Notes: generated by a model not told the origin, from the sequence alone. 64,000 nucleotides of DNA from Ruegeria sp. AD91A (GCF_003443535.1 NZ_CP031946.1:2170001-2234000); one strand, 5' to 3'. Counted from the stretch's first letter, positions 26,339-36,414 are shown. Program-made: numbers and translations.

Positions 26339-29031
26339 ATTTGGCGGCCGCCGCGTCAGAATTTCGCATCGCCGGTGTTACGCACAGGTATCGAAAACAC
26401 GTCGCGCTGAACTCTGTATCCTTGGAACTTCCGACCGGACAGCTTGTCGGTTTCATAGGACCGGATGGGGTGGGCAAGTCCACATTGCTTGGCTTGATCA
26501 CAGGTGCAAAGAAACTGCAATCCGGGTCAATCAACGTTCTAGGCGGTGCAATAGATGAGCCCGCTCATCGTCGACGTATATGTCCCGCGATCGCATTCAT
26601 GCCGCAAGGTTTGGGTCGGAACCTCTATTCAGAACTGTCGGTACGCGAAAACTTGGAATTCTTCTCGGGGCTGTTCGGCCAGGGGCACGTTGAACGTGAT
26701 ATACGGATCGCCGCGTTGCTAACGGCGACGGGGCTTGCGCCTTTTGAGGATCGCTTGATGGGCAAACTCTCTGGCGGGATGAAGCAGAAGCTGGGCCTGT
26801 GCTGTGCATTGATTCATGACCCTAAGCTCCTGGTTCTGGATGAACCGACAACCGGTGTCGATCCGTTGTCACGTCAACAGTTCTGGACGTTGATCGGAGC
26901 GATCCGAGCGGAAAACCCTAAGCTCTCTGTTCTGGTGTCGACAGCCTATATGGAGGAGGCCGAAGGCTTTGATCGGATCGTTGCGATGGACGCAGGTCGC
27001 GTCATCTTTCAGGGCAAACCCGCCGAATTGAAGCGCGCCGACAAGGATTTCGAAACCGCATACCGACGCTTGCGGGCCGATGGGGCGTCTGGTTCAGAGT
27101 CGGATCAAACAATCGTTCGACAGATCGACACGGATCCGGTGATCACTGCTCGCGGGCTGACACGGCGCTTTGGCGATTTCACCGCAGTGAACAACGTCGA
27201 CTTCTCAATCAATCGCGGAGAAATTTTCGGGTTTCTGGGATCAAACGGCTGCGGCAAATCCACGACGATGAAGATGCTGACCGGTTTGCTACCGGCCAGC
27301 TCAGGTGAGGCATCGCTATTCGGCAAACCCGTTGACGCCCGGGATCGAAAAGTGCGTTGCGATATTGGGTACATGAGCCAGGCTTTCTCATTATACGGCG
27401 AATTGTCGGTGCACCAGAACCTGCAGTTGCATGCCCGCATTTTTGCGATCCGTGACCGTGACGCGCGCATTGCGGAATTGACGGAACGCTTCGGACTGGC
27501 GGCACATCGTGATACCTTGGCGGCCACTTTGCCCCTTGGGATCAAACAGCGCCTATCTTTGGCAGTTGCAATCATCCATCGCCCGCGTGTGCTGATTTTG
27601 GATGAGCCGACCTCCGGGGTGGACCCCGAGGCACGAGATACGTTTTGGGCATTGCTCGTTGAATTGTCGCGAAAAGACGCGGTAACGATCTTTGTCTCCA
27701 CCCACTTCATGGCAGAGGCAGAACGATGTGACCGGGTTTCGTTCATGCATGCAGGCCAGGTCTTGGCCGAAGGCGCACCAGCCGAACTGATCGCCGCCGA
27801 AGGTGCAGACAGCCTTGAGGAGGCATTCATCTCAATTCTAGAGGCGGCGGAAAAACCAGCGCCGGTTGCAGCGCCAAAAGTTGACGTAACGACCAGTTCA
27901 AAACATGTGGGCGGAAGTGTCGGGCGTGCGCTGGCTTATACACGACGCGAGGCCGTCGAAGTGGCGCGCGATCCTGTTCGCCTTGCCTTTGCGTTTCTTG
28001 GGTCTGCCATTTTGATGTTAGTTTTCTGCTTTGGCATTACGCTAGACATTGAAGAGCTGGATTTTGCAGTTCTGGACCTTTCTCAGGGTCCTGAAAGCCG
28101 GGCTTATGCGACTGAGTTCGCGGGGTCGTCCTACTTCAAACCCACGCCCCCCTTGAACAGCGCTTTGGAAGGGCGCAACCGGCTAAAGGCCGGAGACGTT
28201 TCACTGGTCATAGAGTTGCCACCGGACTTCGGCCGTAAGCTGCGCACAGGAGAGCCGACACAGGTCCTCGCGACAGTCGATGGTGCCATTCCGTTCAAAG
28301 GCGAGACGGTTGAAGGATATGTCGCGGGGCTGCATCAGACCTTTCTGGATGAATACGCCCGTAACACCGGACAACGTGACTTCGAGATTGCCCGGATAGA
28401 ACCACGATTTCGCTACAATCAGAGTTTTGAGAGCATTGCAGCAATGGCCCCGGCCACGCCGGCGATTCTGCTTATCATGTTGCCGGCCGTCTTGACGGCG
28501 GTCAGTGTCGCGCGTGAGCGGGAGCTGGGATCTGTGGTGAACTTCTACGTAACGCCGACAACTCGGCTCGAATTCCTGATCGGCAAGCAAATCCCCTACA
28601 TTGCAATTGCTTTCGCGAACTTTCTGCTGCTGGCAGCGATGACCATTTTCGTCTTCGGCGTGCCCCTCAAAGGCGATCCCATTCCGCTGGCGGTTGGTGC
28701 GTTATTGTATGTCTGGGCAACGACGTCATACGGATTGCTGATTGCCACAATGACATCCAGTCAGGTGGCGGCGACATTTGCGACGGCCATAGCCTCGGTT
28801 GTGCCAACCATCCAATTCTCGGGCCTATTGCAACCTGTTTCCACATTGGAAGGGGGAGCTCAGGTTATTGGCTCGCTCTGGCCGTCTTCTTACTTTCTTC
28901 ATTTGAACGTCGGCGCGTTCACCAAGGGCTTGGGTTGGGAATCTCTTGCGCCGGACATTCTGGCGCTTGCCTGTTTCGGGCCGGTGCTGACACTAATCGC
29001 CGCTCTTTGCCTCCGTGCGCAGGAGAAGTGA
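26335..29031 (+). CDS. rbbA: RbbA-type fused double ABC ATPase and permease
   Basis: This 898-residue protein has two ABC domains followed by an ABC-2 permease domain. The first ABC has GPDGVGKST (about 42-50), LSGGMKQKLGL and LDEPTTGVDP. The second has GSNGCGKSTT (about 302-311), LDEPTSGVDP and a degenerate signature LPLGIKQRL. The C-terminal ~380 residues hold a large periplasmic loop and about six helices. RbbA was described as a ribosome-associated ATPase in E. coli, but the fused permease points to export. It is coupled to the upstream adaptor (ATGA overlap) and touches the downstream permease gene (next base), so all three act as one pump. Confidence 0.9.
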   Translation: MNLAAAASEFRIAGVTHRYRKHVALNSVSLELPTGQLVGFIGPDGVGKSTLLGLITGAKKLQSGSINVLGGAIDEPAHRRRICPAIAFMPQGLGRNLYSELSVRENLEFFSGLFGQGHVERDIRIAALLTATGLAPFEDRLMGKLSGGMKQKLGLCCALIHDPKLLVLDEPTTGVDPLSRQQFWTLIGAIRAENPKLSVLVSTAYMEEAEGFDRIVAMDAGRVIFQGKPAELKRADKDFETAYRRLRADGASGSESDQTIVRQIDTDPVITARGLTRRFGDFTAVNNVDFSINRGEIFGFLGSNGCGKSTTMKMLTGLLPASSGEASLFGKPVDARDRKVRCDIGYMSQAFSLYGELSVHQNLQLHARIFAIRDRDARIAELTERFGLAAHRDTLAATLPLGIKQRLSLAVAIIHRPRVLILDEPTSGVDPEARDTFWALLVELSRKDAVTIFVSTHFMAEAERCDRVSFMHAGQVLAEGAPAELIAAEGADSLEEAFISILEAAEKPAPVAAPKVDVTTSSKHVGGSVGRALAYTRREAVEVARDPVRLAFAFLGSAILMLVFCFGITLDIEELDFAVLDLSQGPESRAYATEFAGSSYFKPTPPLNSALEGRNRLKAGDVSLVIELPPDFGRKLRTGEPTQVLATVDGAIPFKGETVEGYVAGLHQTFLDEYARNTGQRDFEIARIEPRFRYNQSFESIAAMAPATPAILLIMLPAVLTAVSVARERELGSVVNFYVTPTTRLEFLIGKQIPYIAIAFANFLLLAAMTIFVFGVPLKGDPIPLAVGALLYVWATTSYGLLIATMTSSQVAATFATAIASVVPTIQFSGLLQPVSTLEGGAQVIGSLWPSSYFLHLNVGAFTKGLGWESLAPDILALACFGPVLTLIAALCLRAQEK

Positions 29032-30156
29032 ATGCAACGCCTCTATTGCATATTCTGGCTAGGGCTTAAGGAAGTGATGAGCCTGCGCCGCGATTGGGTG
29101 ATGATGGCCTTGCTGGTCTGGTCGTTCACGCTGGCTCCGATCATGGAGGCAACAGGCGTTGCAAGCTCGGTGAACAACGCCTCGATCGCATTTGCAGATG
29201 AGGATAACTCTCCATTGTCGCGGACACTTGCCACCGCGTTTTTCCCGCCGGAGTTTCAGCCGGTCGTGCAAATTGAACCGGGGACCGGCCCAACGCATAT
29301 GGATGCCGGGCGGTTTATCTTTATTGTCGCCATTCCGCCAGGGTTCGAAAAAGACCTGCGTGCCAGGCGCACGCCAGAGATTCAGGTTCTGATAGACGCC
29401 ACGGCCATGGAGCAGGCAGGTATCGGCGCCAACTACATCACCAACATTCTGAGCGCCGAGATCCATCGCTTTGCAATCGGTGTAGATCTCATGGATCCAC
29501 CCTCAATCAATGTCATTCTGAGAAGCGCCTTCAACCAAAACAGAGATACGGTGCGTTTTGCTGGCATCGTTGCGCTGATCGGTCAGATCATGTGGCTCAC
29601 GACCATCCTGACGGGTGCTGCCATGATCCGGGAAAGAGAGCACGGAACAATTGAGCATCTGCTGGCCATGCCCCTAACCCCGCTTGACATCGCTTTGGCT
29701 AAAATCTGGGCCAATGCGGCCGTTGTCCTGATCGCTGCCGGGTTATCGCTGGCCTTCGTCATGCAGGGCTCGCTGGACATTCGAATTGCCGGGTCAAAAA
29801 CACTATTTCTTTGTGGAACGGCGCTCTTTCTGTTTACAGCCACGGCACTTGGGGTCTTTCTGGCTACGATCGCGCGCTCGATGGCACAGTTTGCGCTTCT
29901 GGTCATGCTGATTGTCCTGCCAATGCTTATGCTGTCCGGAGGGGAAACACCTGTCGAAGGGCAGCCAGACTGGCTGCAAACCGGAACGCTGTTTCTGCCG
30001 TCGCGCCACTATATGTCAGCCAGCCAAGCAATCGTTTTCAAAGGTGCTGGAATCGAAATGATCTGGCCGGAATTCGTTTGGATGGCTGTGTTGGGTTTGG
30101 CACTGTTAATGACAAGCCTGTTTATGTTCCGAAGGTCGGTCACCCAGATGAGCTGA
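29032..30156 (+). CDS. ABC-2 type permease (YhhJ-like)
   Basis: This 374-residue membrane protein has one N-terminal helix (about 20-40), a periplasmic domain of about 140 residues and five to six C-terminal helices. REREHGTIEHLLAMPLTP (about 200-217) is the conserved cytoplasmic element of ABC-2 permeases. It is the second permease half for the RbbA-like protein and starts at the base after that gene's stop. Together with the adaptor it would form a drug or envelope-component exporter; the substrate is unknown. Confidence 0.9.
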   Translation: MQRLYCIFWLGLKEVMSLRRDWVMMALLVWSFTLAPIMEATGVASSVNNASIAFADEDNSPLSRTLATAFFPPEFQPVVQIEPGTGPTHMDAGRFIFIVAIPPGFEKDLRARRTPEIQVLIDATAMEQAGIGANYITNILSAEIHRFAIGVDLMDPPSINVILRSAFNQNRDTVRFAGIVALIGQIMWLTTILTGAAMIREREHGTIEHLLAMPLTPLDIALAKIWANAAVVLIAAGLSLAFVMQGSLDIRIAGSKTLFLCGTALFLFTATALGVFLATIARSMAQFALLVMLIVLPMLMLSGGETPVEGQPDWLQTGTLFLPSRHYMSASQAIVFKGAGIEMIWPEFVWMAVLGLALLMTSLFMFRRSVTQMS

Positions 30157-30223
30157 TATGAACCGGTCGCGTGCGCCGTTTCCAGGCATATCGGGAACGA
30201 CAGTGCGCAAATACCTCGCGAAT

Positions 30224-30237
30224 TTGATCTCGGTTAA
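30224..30237 (+). promoter_or_regulatory. FNR/Dnr-type box, one mismatch
   Basis: TTGATCTCGGTTAA matches TTGAT-N4-ATCAA with two differences in the right half (one in the four-base core TCAA). It is 63-76 bp before the start of the phasin-like gene, a usual distance for an activator site. Confidence 0.4.
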
Positions 30238-30299
30238 TGTGAATGCGCCTGTAGACATGGTAAAATCGGCTCACCGTCTTCTTTCTAGGGAGAGTCCAA

Positions 30300-30728
30300 A
30301 TGCCTACAAAATCAGCCAAACCCGAAATACAGGAAGCCCTTACCGACGCGTTGAAATCCATGCGGGGCGTGATGTCCATGAACCCGGTGGTCGCACCGCA
30401 GATCGAACAGTTTTGGAAAGCGCAGGACCATCTGCTGAGCGAGGCGGAGGAATACTCGCGTCTCTGGTTCAAACGCCGCCACGAAGCTACACGTACTGCG
30501 CTGCAAACAGCCCGGGAAACCACGACTGGCGACAACCCAGATCCGGCCAAAACGATGCAGGCCGTCGCCGATTGGCAACGTCATTCCATAGAACGAATGG
30601 TGGAAGATGCACGTGAGTGGTTCGAAATGGTGTCACGCTGTGCAAAACACGTGAGCGAAACAGAAGCAGACGCCATCGGCGAAAGCATGGAAGCTGCCTC
30701 CAAGGCCGCGGGCAAATCCAAAAGCTAG
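30300..30728 (+). CDS. Phasin-like protein
   Basis: This 142-residue, strongly helical, Ala/Glu-rich protein lacks membrane helices or a signal peptide. The central part (IEQFWKAQDHLLSEAEEYSRL) and the WQRHSIERMVEDAREWFEMV segment have the amphipathic look of phasin-type proteins that coat polyhydroxyalkanoate granules. It is convergent with a PHA synthase gene 165 bp away, which supports this reading. GGGAGAG, 5 nt upstream, marks the start. An FNR-type box precedes it. A longer overlapping frame from 30158 is rejected. Confidence 0.7.
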   Translation: MPTKSAKPEIQEALTDALKSMRGVMSMNPVVAPQIEQFWKAQDHLLSEAEEYSRLWFKRRHEATRTALQTARETTTGDNPDPAKTMQAVADWQRHSIERMVEDAREWFEMVSRCAKHVSETEADAIGESMEAASKAAGKSKS

Positions 30729-30752
30729 AACCGATTAAACCCGTTTGACGCA

Positions 30753-30769
30753 GCCTGTCTTCGACAGGC
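30753..30769. terminator. Small hairpin between convergent phasin and PHA synthase genes
   Basis: A 7-bp stem (30753-30759 with 30763-30769) with a 3-nt loop lies 25 bp after the phasin-like stop. There is no T-run on either side, so termination is only a suggestion. Confidence 0.35.
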
Positions 30770-30892
30770 GTGGTCCTATCTGACCATTCACGTATCGCAG
30801 GCCAAGCCGGGTGACTATTATTGCGATAGCGCTCTGCCAGTTTTGCATGTTTGTCCACACATGGTTGACCAAGCAAAGCTGGGGCCTAGCGT

Positions 30893-32686
30893 TCAGGTCT
30901 GATGAATGTAAGTGCCCGGCGCTTTGGGCAGTTTTGCGACCCCCTTTCGTTTTCCCCCCATCAGCGGGGGCGCAGTTTCACCAGACGAACGGCCTTTTAT
31001 CCAATCCGCCATCGCTGGCCACCAGGAACCTTGCCGTATTTCCGTCGCTTCAAGCCATTCATCCGGTGAGGTATACAGCGCATCCGCCGGTCTATGGCCC
31101 TGACGATAGTGGCGGTGCTTGTGCCCCGGCTCGCTCAGGATGCCGCCGTTGTGACCGCCATTGGTCAACACGAAGGTCAGGTCTCCATCAGTAAAAAGAC
31201 GTATCTTGTAAACTGAGCGCCACGGAGCAATGTGATCTGATTCCGTTCCGACCACAAACATGGGAACGCGTATGTCCTTAAGCGCGACAACCCGTCCTTC
31301 GACGGCGAACCGTCCGGCGCTCAGTCGGTTTTCTAAGAACAGTCCGCGCAGATACTCGGAATGCATCCGTGCGGGCATCCGGGTTGTATCATTGTTCCAG
31401 ACGGTCAGGTCTGTTGGAAGATCGTCTTCACCCAAAAAATAGCGCCGCACTGCCCGCGCATAGATCAGGTCTTCGGCGCGGATAGTTGTAAAAGTCCGAG
31501 ACATCTGAGGGCGGTCCAAACAGCCCTGCAACCACATCAGGTCTTCGACAAAAGCGACTTGGCTCTCGTCGATAAACAGCAAAAGCTCACCGGCCTCGGC
31601 AAAATCAACCTGCGCTGCCATGAGTGTGACGCTGGCAAGCCGGTCATCGCCATCACGTTGCATCACCGCAGCCGCAATCGCCAGAAGTGTACCGCCAAGG
31701 CAATATCCATTGGTGTGTATCTTTTGACCCGGGATGATTGTTTCGATGGCGTCAATCGCTGCCATAACGCCATTCAGGCGATAATCCTCCAAGCTAAGGT
31801 TAGCTTGATCAGCCGTGGGATTGACCCAAGACATCATGAATACAGTAAAGCCCTGCTGGACTAGGTATCGCACCATGGAGTTTTCAGCAGAGAGGTCGAG
31901 TACATAGTATTTCATGATCCAGGCAGGCACAAAAAGGATAGGTTCGGCCTGCACGCTCTTGGTGCGCGGTGTGTATTGAATAAGCTCGAACAGCGTATTG
32001 CGAAAAACGACCCTGCCGGCAGTTGCGGCAAGGTCTTTGCCAACCTCATAACCCTGAGGGGCAAGTTCGTGTTCTTGCGTTATGGTATGGGCAACATCCT
32101 CAATGAAATGCGCGCTGCCCTCTACCAGATTGCGACCACCGGTCTGGAAAGTGCGGTTGATTATTTCCGGGTTTGACCATGGGAAATTCGATGGGGAGAT
32201 GAGATCCAGGGCCTGGCGGATTTGAAACTGAGCTCGTTCCGCGTCGCGGGGGGCGATGCCCGGCATTTCGTCCGTTGCTGCCTGCCACCAATCCTGTGCG
32301 CTTAGAAAGGCTTGCTGCCATAGCGAAAATGGCGCCTTCTGCCAGCCGGGTGCACTGAAGCGGTGGTCTTGTTTGCGTGGCTGAAAAGGCGGAGTAGCTT
32401 TTGCTCCAATCGCCATCTCGCAGGCATAGACCCAGAGTTTTGCAGTATCGCGTGCCGCGCGCTCTGTCAGTTCAAGCTGGCGCCCGGGGGAACGACCCAG
32501 ATGCATGGCCCAATCCATCCAAGTGGCCATAATCGAATGCGGCGATACACCGGCGGTGGCACGGGCTAGTGCCGCGCGCGTAGCGCGGTCAAGTTTCTCA
32601 TAAGGGTGTCGCGGAGTATTCTGCCCAGTGTCTGCCGCAGGAATCTTGTCTTCAGCAGACAGCTTGTCAGGAGGTAATTCAGTCAT
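30893..32686 (-). CDS. phaC: Poly(3-hydroxyalkanoate) synthase, class I type
   Basis: This 597-residue enzyme polymerises 3-hydroxyacyl-CoA into storage polyester on the granule surface. The N-terminal domain covers about 1-230. The alpha/beta-hydrolase core has the nucleophile Cys329 in the lipase-like box GYCLGG, the catalytic Asp in TESDHIAPW and the His in GGHNGG. The length matches class I PhaC. No phaA, phaB or phaE is near. The phasin-like gene faces it tail to tail, so both belong to carbon storage. The base composition is normal for the surroundings. Confidence 0.94.
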   Translation of the reverse strand: MTELPPDKLSAEDKIPAADTGQNTPRHPYEKLDRATRAALARATAGVSPHSIMATWMDWAMHLGRSPGRQLELTERAARDTAKLWVYACEMAIGAKATPPFQPRKQDHRFSAPGWQKAPFSLWQQAFLSAQDWWQAATDEMPGIAPRDAERAQFQIRQALDLISPSNFPWSNPEIINRTFQTGGRNLVEGSAHFIEDVAHTITQEHELAPQGYEVGKDLAATAGRVVFRNTLFELIQYTPRTKSVQAEPILFVPAWIMKYYVLDLSAENSMVRYLVQQGFTVFMMSWVNPTADQANLSLEDYRLNGVMAAIDAIETIIPGQKIHTNGYCLGGTLLAIAAAVMQRDGDDRLASVTLMAAQVDFAEAGELLLFIDESQVAFVEDLMWLQGCLDRPQMSRTFTTIRAEDLIYARAVRRYFLGEDDLPTDLTVWNNDTTRMPARMHSEYLRGLFLENRLSAGRFAVEGRVVALKDIRVPMFVVGTESDHIAPWRSVYKIRLFTDGDLTFVLTNGGHNGGILSEPGHKHRHYRQGHRPADALYTSPDEWLEATEIRQGSWWPAMADWIKGRSSGETAPPLMGGKRKGVAKLPKAPGTYIHQT

Positions 32687-32872
32687 CTGGGTTCTCCGAT
32701 CTGGGCAAAGTGCTCTAAAGCTGCGATCTTAAACCTTCGCGGCCACCAAGCCCGGAACGACCAGGCAACCGCCCATCTTCATTGGACATACTTGTTGCCG
32801 CCGCACGGAGTCGGCGACCCCTCCTGCAGAAGCAGCGAGCGTCCGGCAATCCGTATTGCTAGGCATCTTTCG

Positions 32873-33250
32873 CTATTTCGGCAGCATAAAGAACTCTTCC
32901 AGTACAATCTTGCCATCCTCAACGGAATAAATGGCAATCTCGCTAAGAGTCATGCTTTGTCCCGTGTCTTTCTGCACGACCTCGGCGTTGAAACCCACCC
33001 CAAAGCGATTGGGAGGATGAACATAGGGGCCGTCTACAGTAAGCTCCTTGATTTCATGTGTTTTCAGCCAGTCTTCTCGCTTCGCCTTGATGGCATCGCG
33101 ACCCTTTGTAATCCGAAATTGCCTTACCGGAGGCACAACCGCCTCTACGGACTGAGCGTTTTCTGCGTACATTTCGTCAACGCTTATTAAGCCTTTGCGA
33201 TCACGCATCGCCTGAACAAATGCCCGGCCTATTTCGACTAGCGCTTCCAT
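32873..33250 (-). CDS. NTF2/SnoaL-like small protein
   Basis: The ATG at 33250 has AGGAGG 5-6 nt upstream and gives 125 residues; an in-frame extension to 33316 would run through the FNR box and is unlikely. The protein has the alpha+beta cone-fold pattern of SnoaL/NTF2-like proteins: an N-terminal helix, a MYAENAQSVEA strand, RITKGRDAIKAKREDWLKTHE and a C-terminal sheet ending EDGKIVLEEFFML. These folds serve as isomerases, hydrolases or binding proteins; no specific role is visible. The FNR-type box 53-66 bp upstream suggests low-oxygen expression. Confidence 0.78.
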   Translation of the reverse strand: MEALVEIGRAFVQAMRDRKGLISVDEMYAENAQSVEAVVPPVRQFRITKGRDAIKAKREDWLKTHEIKELTVDGPYVHPPNRFGVGFNAEVVQKDTGQSMTLSEIAIYSVEDGKIVLEEFFMLPK

Positions 33251-33302
33251 GCAAGACCTCCTGTTATGTTGATGACTGTACCTCTGCGCACTGCGTTCAA
33301 CC

Positions 33303-33316
33303 TTGACGAAGATCAA
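33303..33316 (-). promoter_or_regulatory. FNR/Dnr-type box
   Basis: TTGACGAAGATCAA fits TTGA-N6-TCAA perfectly. It lies 53-66 bp before the minus-strand SnoaL-like gene and is also about 340 bp from the plus-strand P-type ATPase gene. Confidence 0.55.
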
Positions 33317-33490
33317 AATGGAACAGCCCTGAGCATTTGATTGTACGGCCTGCGGTTCTCATTCACGCGATGGAACCGAAAGATACCCTTTGGAACCGGG
33401 ACGTCACTGCTGTGCTATACAACGCACACAATCCGAATTGCACAAAGGAAGCTGTGAAAATCGCGCACACTTCAATCCCGCGTCGTTGAG

Positions 33491-33504
33491 TTGAACCACA
33501 TCAA
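33491..33504 (+). promoter_or_regulatory. FNR/Dnr-type box
   Basis: TTGAACCACATCAA fits TTGA-N6-TCAA perfectly and lies 150 bp before the P-type ATPase start. The 403 bp stretch 33251-33653 between the two divergent genes contains this and the 33303 box, and nothing else recognisable. Confidence 0.55.
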
Positions 33505-33653
33505 ATACGGCCACGGCAGGACCGCGTATAAAGGAATCGCTCAACCATAAGCCTGTCGTGACGGTGCGACTTGGCCGTCGTCACGAGGGCGCATCAATCC
33601 CAAGTTCACTGCTGCAACGACATCTCTGAGACGTGTCTTAAACGGAGTTTGAA

Positions 33654-36401
33654 ATGCCAGAACGCCTTAAAGTTCTGCCTGAAACACCTGGTGCCCTGCC
33701 GCACACGCAAGAAAGTGCTGATGTGCTTAAGGACCTGCAAACAGTGGCCACCGGGCTTACTTCAGAACAAGCTAAACTCCGTCTTGAGAAATTCGGACGC
33801 AACGAGCCGCCGCCGTCACACAGGCGAAATGTGATCCTGCGGTTCCTGGCTCACTTCCACAATGTTCTGATCTACGTGCTTGTCGGGTCAGCAGCTATAA
33901 CCTTTTTGCTGGGGCATTTGGTGGACACTGTCGTCATTCTTGCCGTTGTTCTGGCCAATGCCTGCATCGGGTTCGTGCAAGAGGGTCGGGCTGAAAAGGC
34001 AATGGATGCGATCCATCAGATGCTTGCCCCAAAGGCTTCAGTCTTACGTGATGGGCGGCGGATCGCAATCGATGGTGCCGACATTGTTCCCGGCGACATC
34101 GTTCAGCTCGACGCTGGTGACAAGCCCCCTGCCGATATGCGCCTGATCGAAGCGCATGGCATGAAGGCACAAGAGGCTATTCTGACAGGCGAGTCAGTCG
34201 CCGTTGACAAAGAAGACATAGCAACTGACGCAGACGCAGCACTTGGCGACCAGCGCGGCATGGTGTTTGGCGGCACGTTGATCACGGCCGGTCAGGGACG
34301 CGGCGTTGTGACAGCAACAGGCACGCGGACCGAGATCGGGCGCATTGGCCGGATGATCTCTGAGGTCGAGACACTCTCGACGCCGCTGGTACGCCAAATG
34401 GATACCTTTGCGCGCTGGCTTACACTTTTTATACTGGCCGTGGCCGCGATCCTTCTGGCTTTCGGTTATTTCGTAGCTGAATACAGCTTCATTGATTTGT
34501 TCATGGCGGTCATTGGTCTTTCGGTCGCCGCAATTCCCGAGGGGCTTCCTGCGGTCCTGACCATCACTCTGGCGATCGGGGTGCAGTCCATGGCACGCCG
34601 CAACGCCATTGTCCGGCGCCTTCCCGCAATCGAAACGATTGGCTCGGTCTCGGTCATCTGTACAGACAAGACCGGCACCCTGACTCGCAACGAAATGGTG
34701 GTGACCAATGTTGCTGTGGGAAGCCATTGCTTTGACATCCAAGGCGACGGCTATGATCCCGCCGGTGCTATTGTGTGCGATGGTTCAGAACTGATACAGA
34801 CTCTGCCGCCAACCCTGCGGGATTTGGCAACCGTCGCGCTCTGCTGCAACAACGCGACACTTGAACAACGATCCGGTGTTTGGGATGTAAACGGCGACCC
34901 GATGGAGGGTGCGCTTCTGTCCTTCGCCGCAAAGGTCCTAGGCCCTCTGGACGGGGGGCGGGCATCATGGAACCGTCGCGATGTTCTACCCTTCGATGCG
35001 CAACGGCGTTTTATGGCGACGCTGGATCAGAGTGAGGCCGGAGCACGTAAGATTTTTGTCAAAGGCGCGCCCGAGACGCTGCTGTCTCTTTGCGAAACGC
35101 AGCTCGACGCCGATGGGAGCGCACTGCCAATTGACCCTGTAGCATGGTCCGCGATCGAAGATCGCTTTGCCTCGGCAGGGTGCCGGGTATTGGCGTTCGC
35201 CTCCCGTCCTGCACACGAAGGTGAGACATGTCTAACGTCTCAGGACTTTTCGGGGGATCTGGTCTTCCTTGGGCTTGTTGGTCTGATCGATCCGCCACGC
35301 AAAGAAGCGAAACATGCGATTGCTGCCTGTCAGAACGCAGGTATTGCGGTCAAAATGATAACCGGTGATCACGCCGGGACAGCCGCAGCAATCGGCAAGG
35401 ACATTGGTCTGGTCCACGCCGACAACATTCTGAGCGGTGCACAGATCGACAAATTGGACGATACCGCGTTATCACTCGCGGCTCTGAAGGCGGATATCTT
35501 CGCTCGCACAAACCCGGAGCATAAGTTGCGCCTTGTCCATGCGCTGCAGGCGCAAGGCCTGACGGTTGCCATGACCGGCGATGGCGTCAACGACGCCCCG
35601 GCCCTGAAACGCGCGGATGTAGGCATCGCCATGGGCCAAAAGGGGTCAGCGGCCGCCAAAGAAGCTGCCGACATCGTCCTCGCCGATGACAACTTTGCCA
35701 CCATCGCTGCGGCGGTGTGTGAAGGGCGTACGGTGTTTGACAATATCAAAAAAGTCATCAGCTGGCTTCTGCCCACAAGCGGGGGTGAAGCCCTGGTCGT
35801 CATCGTCGCCCTGTTGTTGGGATTAACGCTGCCGGTTTCTCCGATTCAGATCCTCTGGATCAATCTCATCACAGCCATCACGCTTGGCATCGCGCTTGCC
35901 TTTGAGCCGACCGAAGAGAACACGATGTTTCGACCGCCCCGTCCGCGCGACGCGCCGATCCTGGGGGGTGAACTGGTATGGCACATTGCGCTTGTCTCTG
36001 GTCTGTTTCTGGCCGGGGTCTTCAGCATTTTCACCTATGCTGAACGGCAAGGTTACTCTGTAGAACTGTCGCAGACGCTAGCGCTGAACACTTTGGTGGT
36101 GATGGAGATTTTCCATCTGTTCTTTGTACGCAATATCTATGGCACGTCGTTGACCTGGAAGGCGATCCAGGGAACGCCAACCGTTTGGGCCTGTGTGGGT
36201 GCCGTCTCAGCGGCGCAACTCGCCGCCACTTACGTTCCGGGTTTTCAAAATGTCCTGGGAACCGCTGCTGTGGGATTAAAGGACGGCCTCCTTATTGTCG
36301 GCCTGGGTATTGCGCTGTTTGTTCTGCTTGAGCTGGAAAAACAAATCGCTCTCACCCTGGGGGCGCGACCCAAAACCACAATCAATCGGCATCGGCGCTA
36401 G
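33654..36401 (+). CDS. P2-type cation-transporting ATPase
   Basis: This 915-residue pump has a cation-ATPase N-terminal domain (about 20-90), the actuator motif LTGESVAVDK, the phosphorylated Asp338 in CTDKTGTLTRN, the nucleotide-binding domain (KGAPETLL near 470), TGDGVNDAPALK near 640 and ten predicted helices. The PEGLP sequence in helix M4 is typical of Ca2+-type (P2) pumps, so Ca2+ or another divalent or monovalent cation is moved out of the cytoplasm. Bacterial members are often found in stress and microaerobic gene groups, as here. It converges with the flavodoxin-domain gene (13 bp between stops). An FNR-type box lies 150 bp upstream. Confidence 0.92.
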   Translation: MPERLKVLPETPGALPHTQESADVLKDLQTVATGLTSEQAKLRLEKFGRNEPPPSHRRNVILRFLAHFHNVLIYVLVGSAAITFLLGHLVDTVVILAVVLANACIGFVQEGRAEKAMDAIHQMLAPKASVLRDGRRIAIDGADIVPGDIVQLDAGDKPPADMRLIEAHGMKAQEAILTGESVAVDKEDIATDADAALGDQRGMVFGGTLITAGQGRGVVTATGTRTEIGRIGRMISEVETLSTPLVRQMDTFARWLTLFILAVAAILLAFGYFVAEYSFIDLFMAVIGLSVAAIPEGLPAVLTITLAIGVQSMARRNAIVRRLPAIETIGSVSVICTDKTGTLTRNEMVVTNVAVGSHCFDIQGDGYDPAGAIVCDGSELIQTLPPTLRDLATVALCCNNATLEQRSGVWDVNGDPMEGALLSFAAKVLGPLDGGRASWNRRDVLPFDAQRRFMATLDQSEAGARKIFVKGAPETLLSLCETQLDADGSALPIDPVAWSAIEDRFASAGCRVLAFASRPAHEGETCLTSQDFSGDLVFLGLVGLIDPPRKEAKHAIAACQNAGIAVKMITGDHAGTAAAIGKDIGLVHADNILSGAQIDKLDDTALSLAALKADIFARTNPEHKLRLVHALQAQGLTVAMTGDGVNDAPALKRADVGIAMGQKGSAAAKEAADIVLADDNFATIAAAVCEGRTVFDNIKKVISWLLPTSGGEALVVIVALLLGLTLPVSPIQILWINLITAITLGIALAFEPTEENTMFRPPRPRDAPILGGELVWHIALVSGLFLAGVFSIFTYAERQGYSVELSQTLALNTLVVMEIFHLFFVRNIYGTSLTWKAIQGTPTVWACVGAVSAAQLAATYVPGFQNVLGTAAVGLKDGLLIVGLGIALFVLLELEKQIALTLGARPKTTINRHRR

Positions 36402-36414
36402 TGCGCAGAAAGCG

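Noticed and set aside
30158..30616. 152-codon frame overlapping the phasin-like gene in another frame
   Set aside because: It has no ribosome site and is Arg/Ser/Gly-rich; the 30300-30728 frame has a good ribosome site and phasin-like composition.
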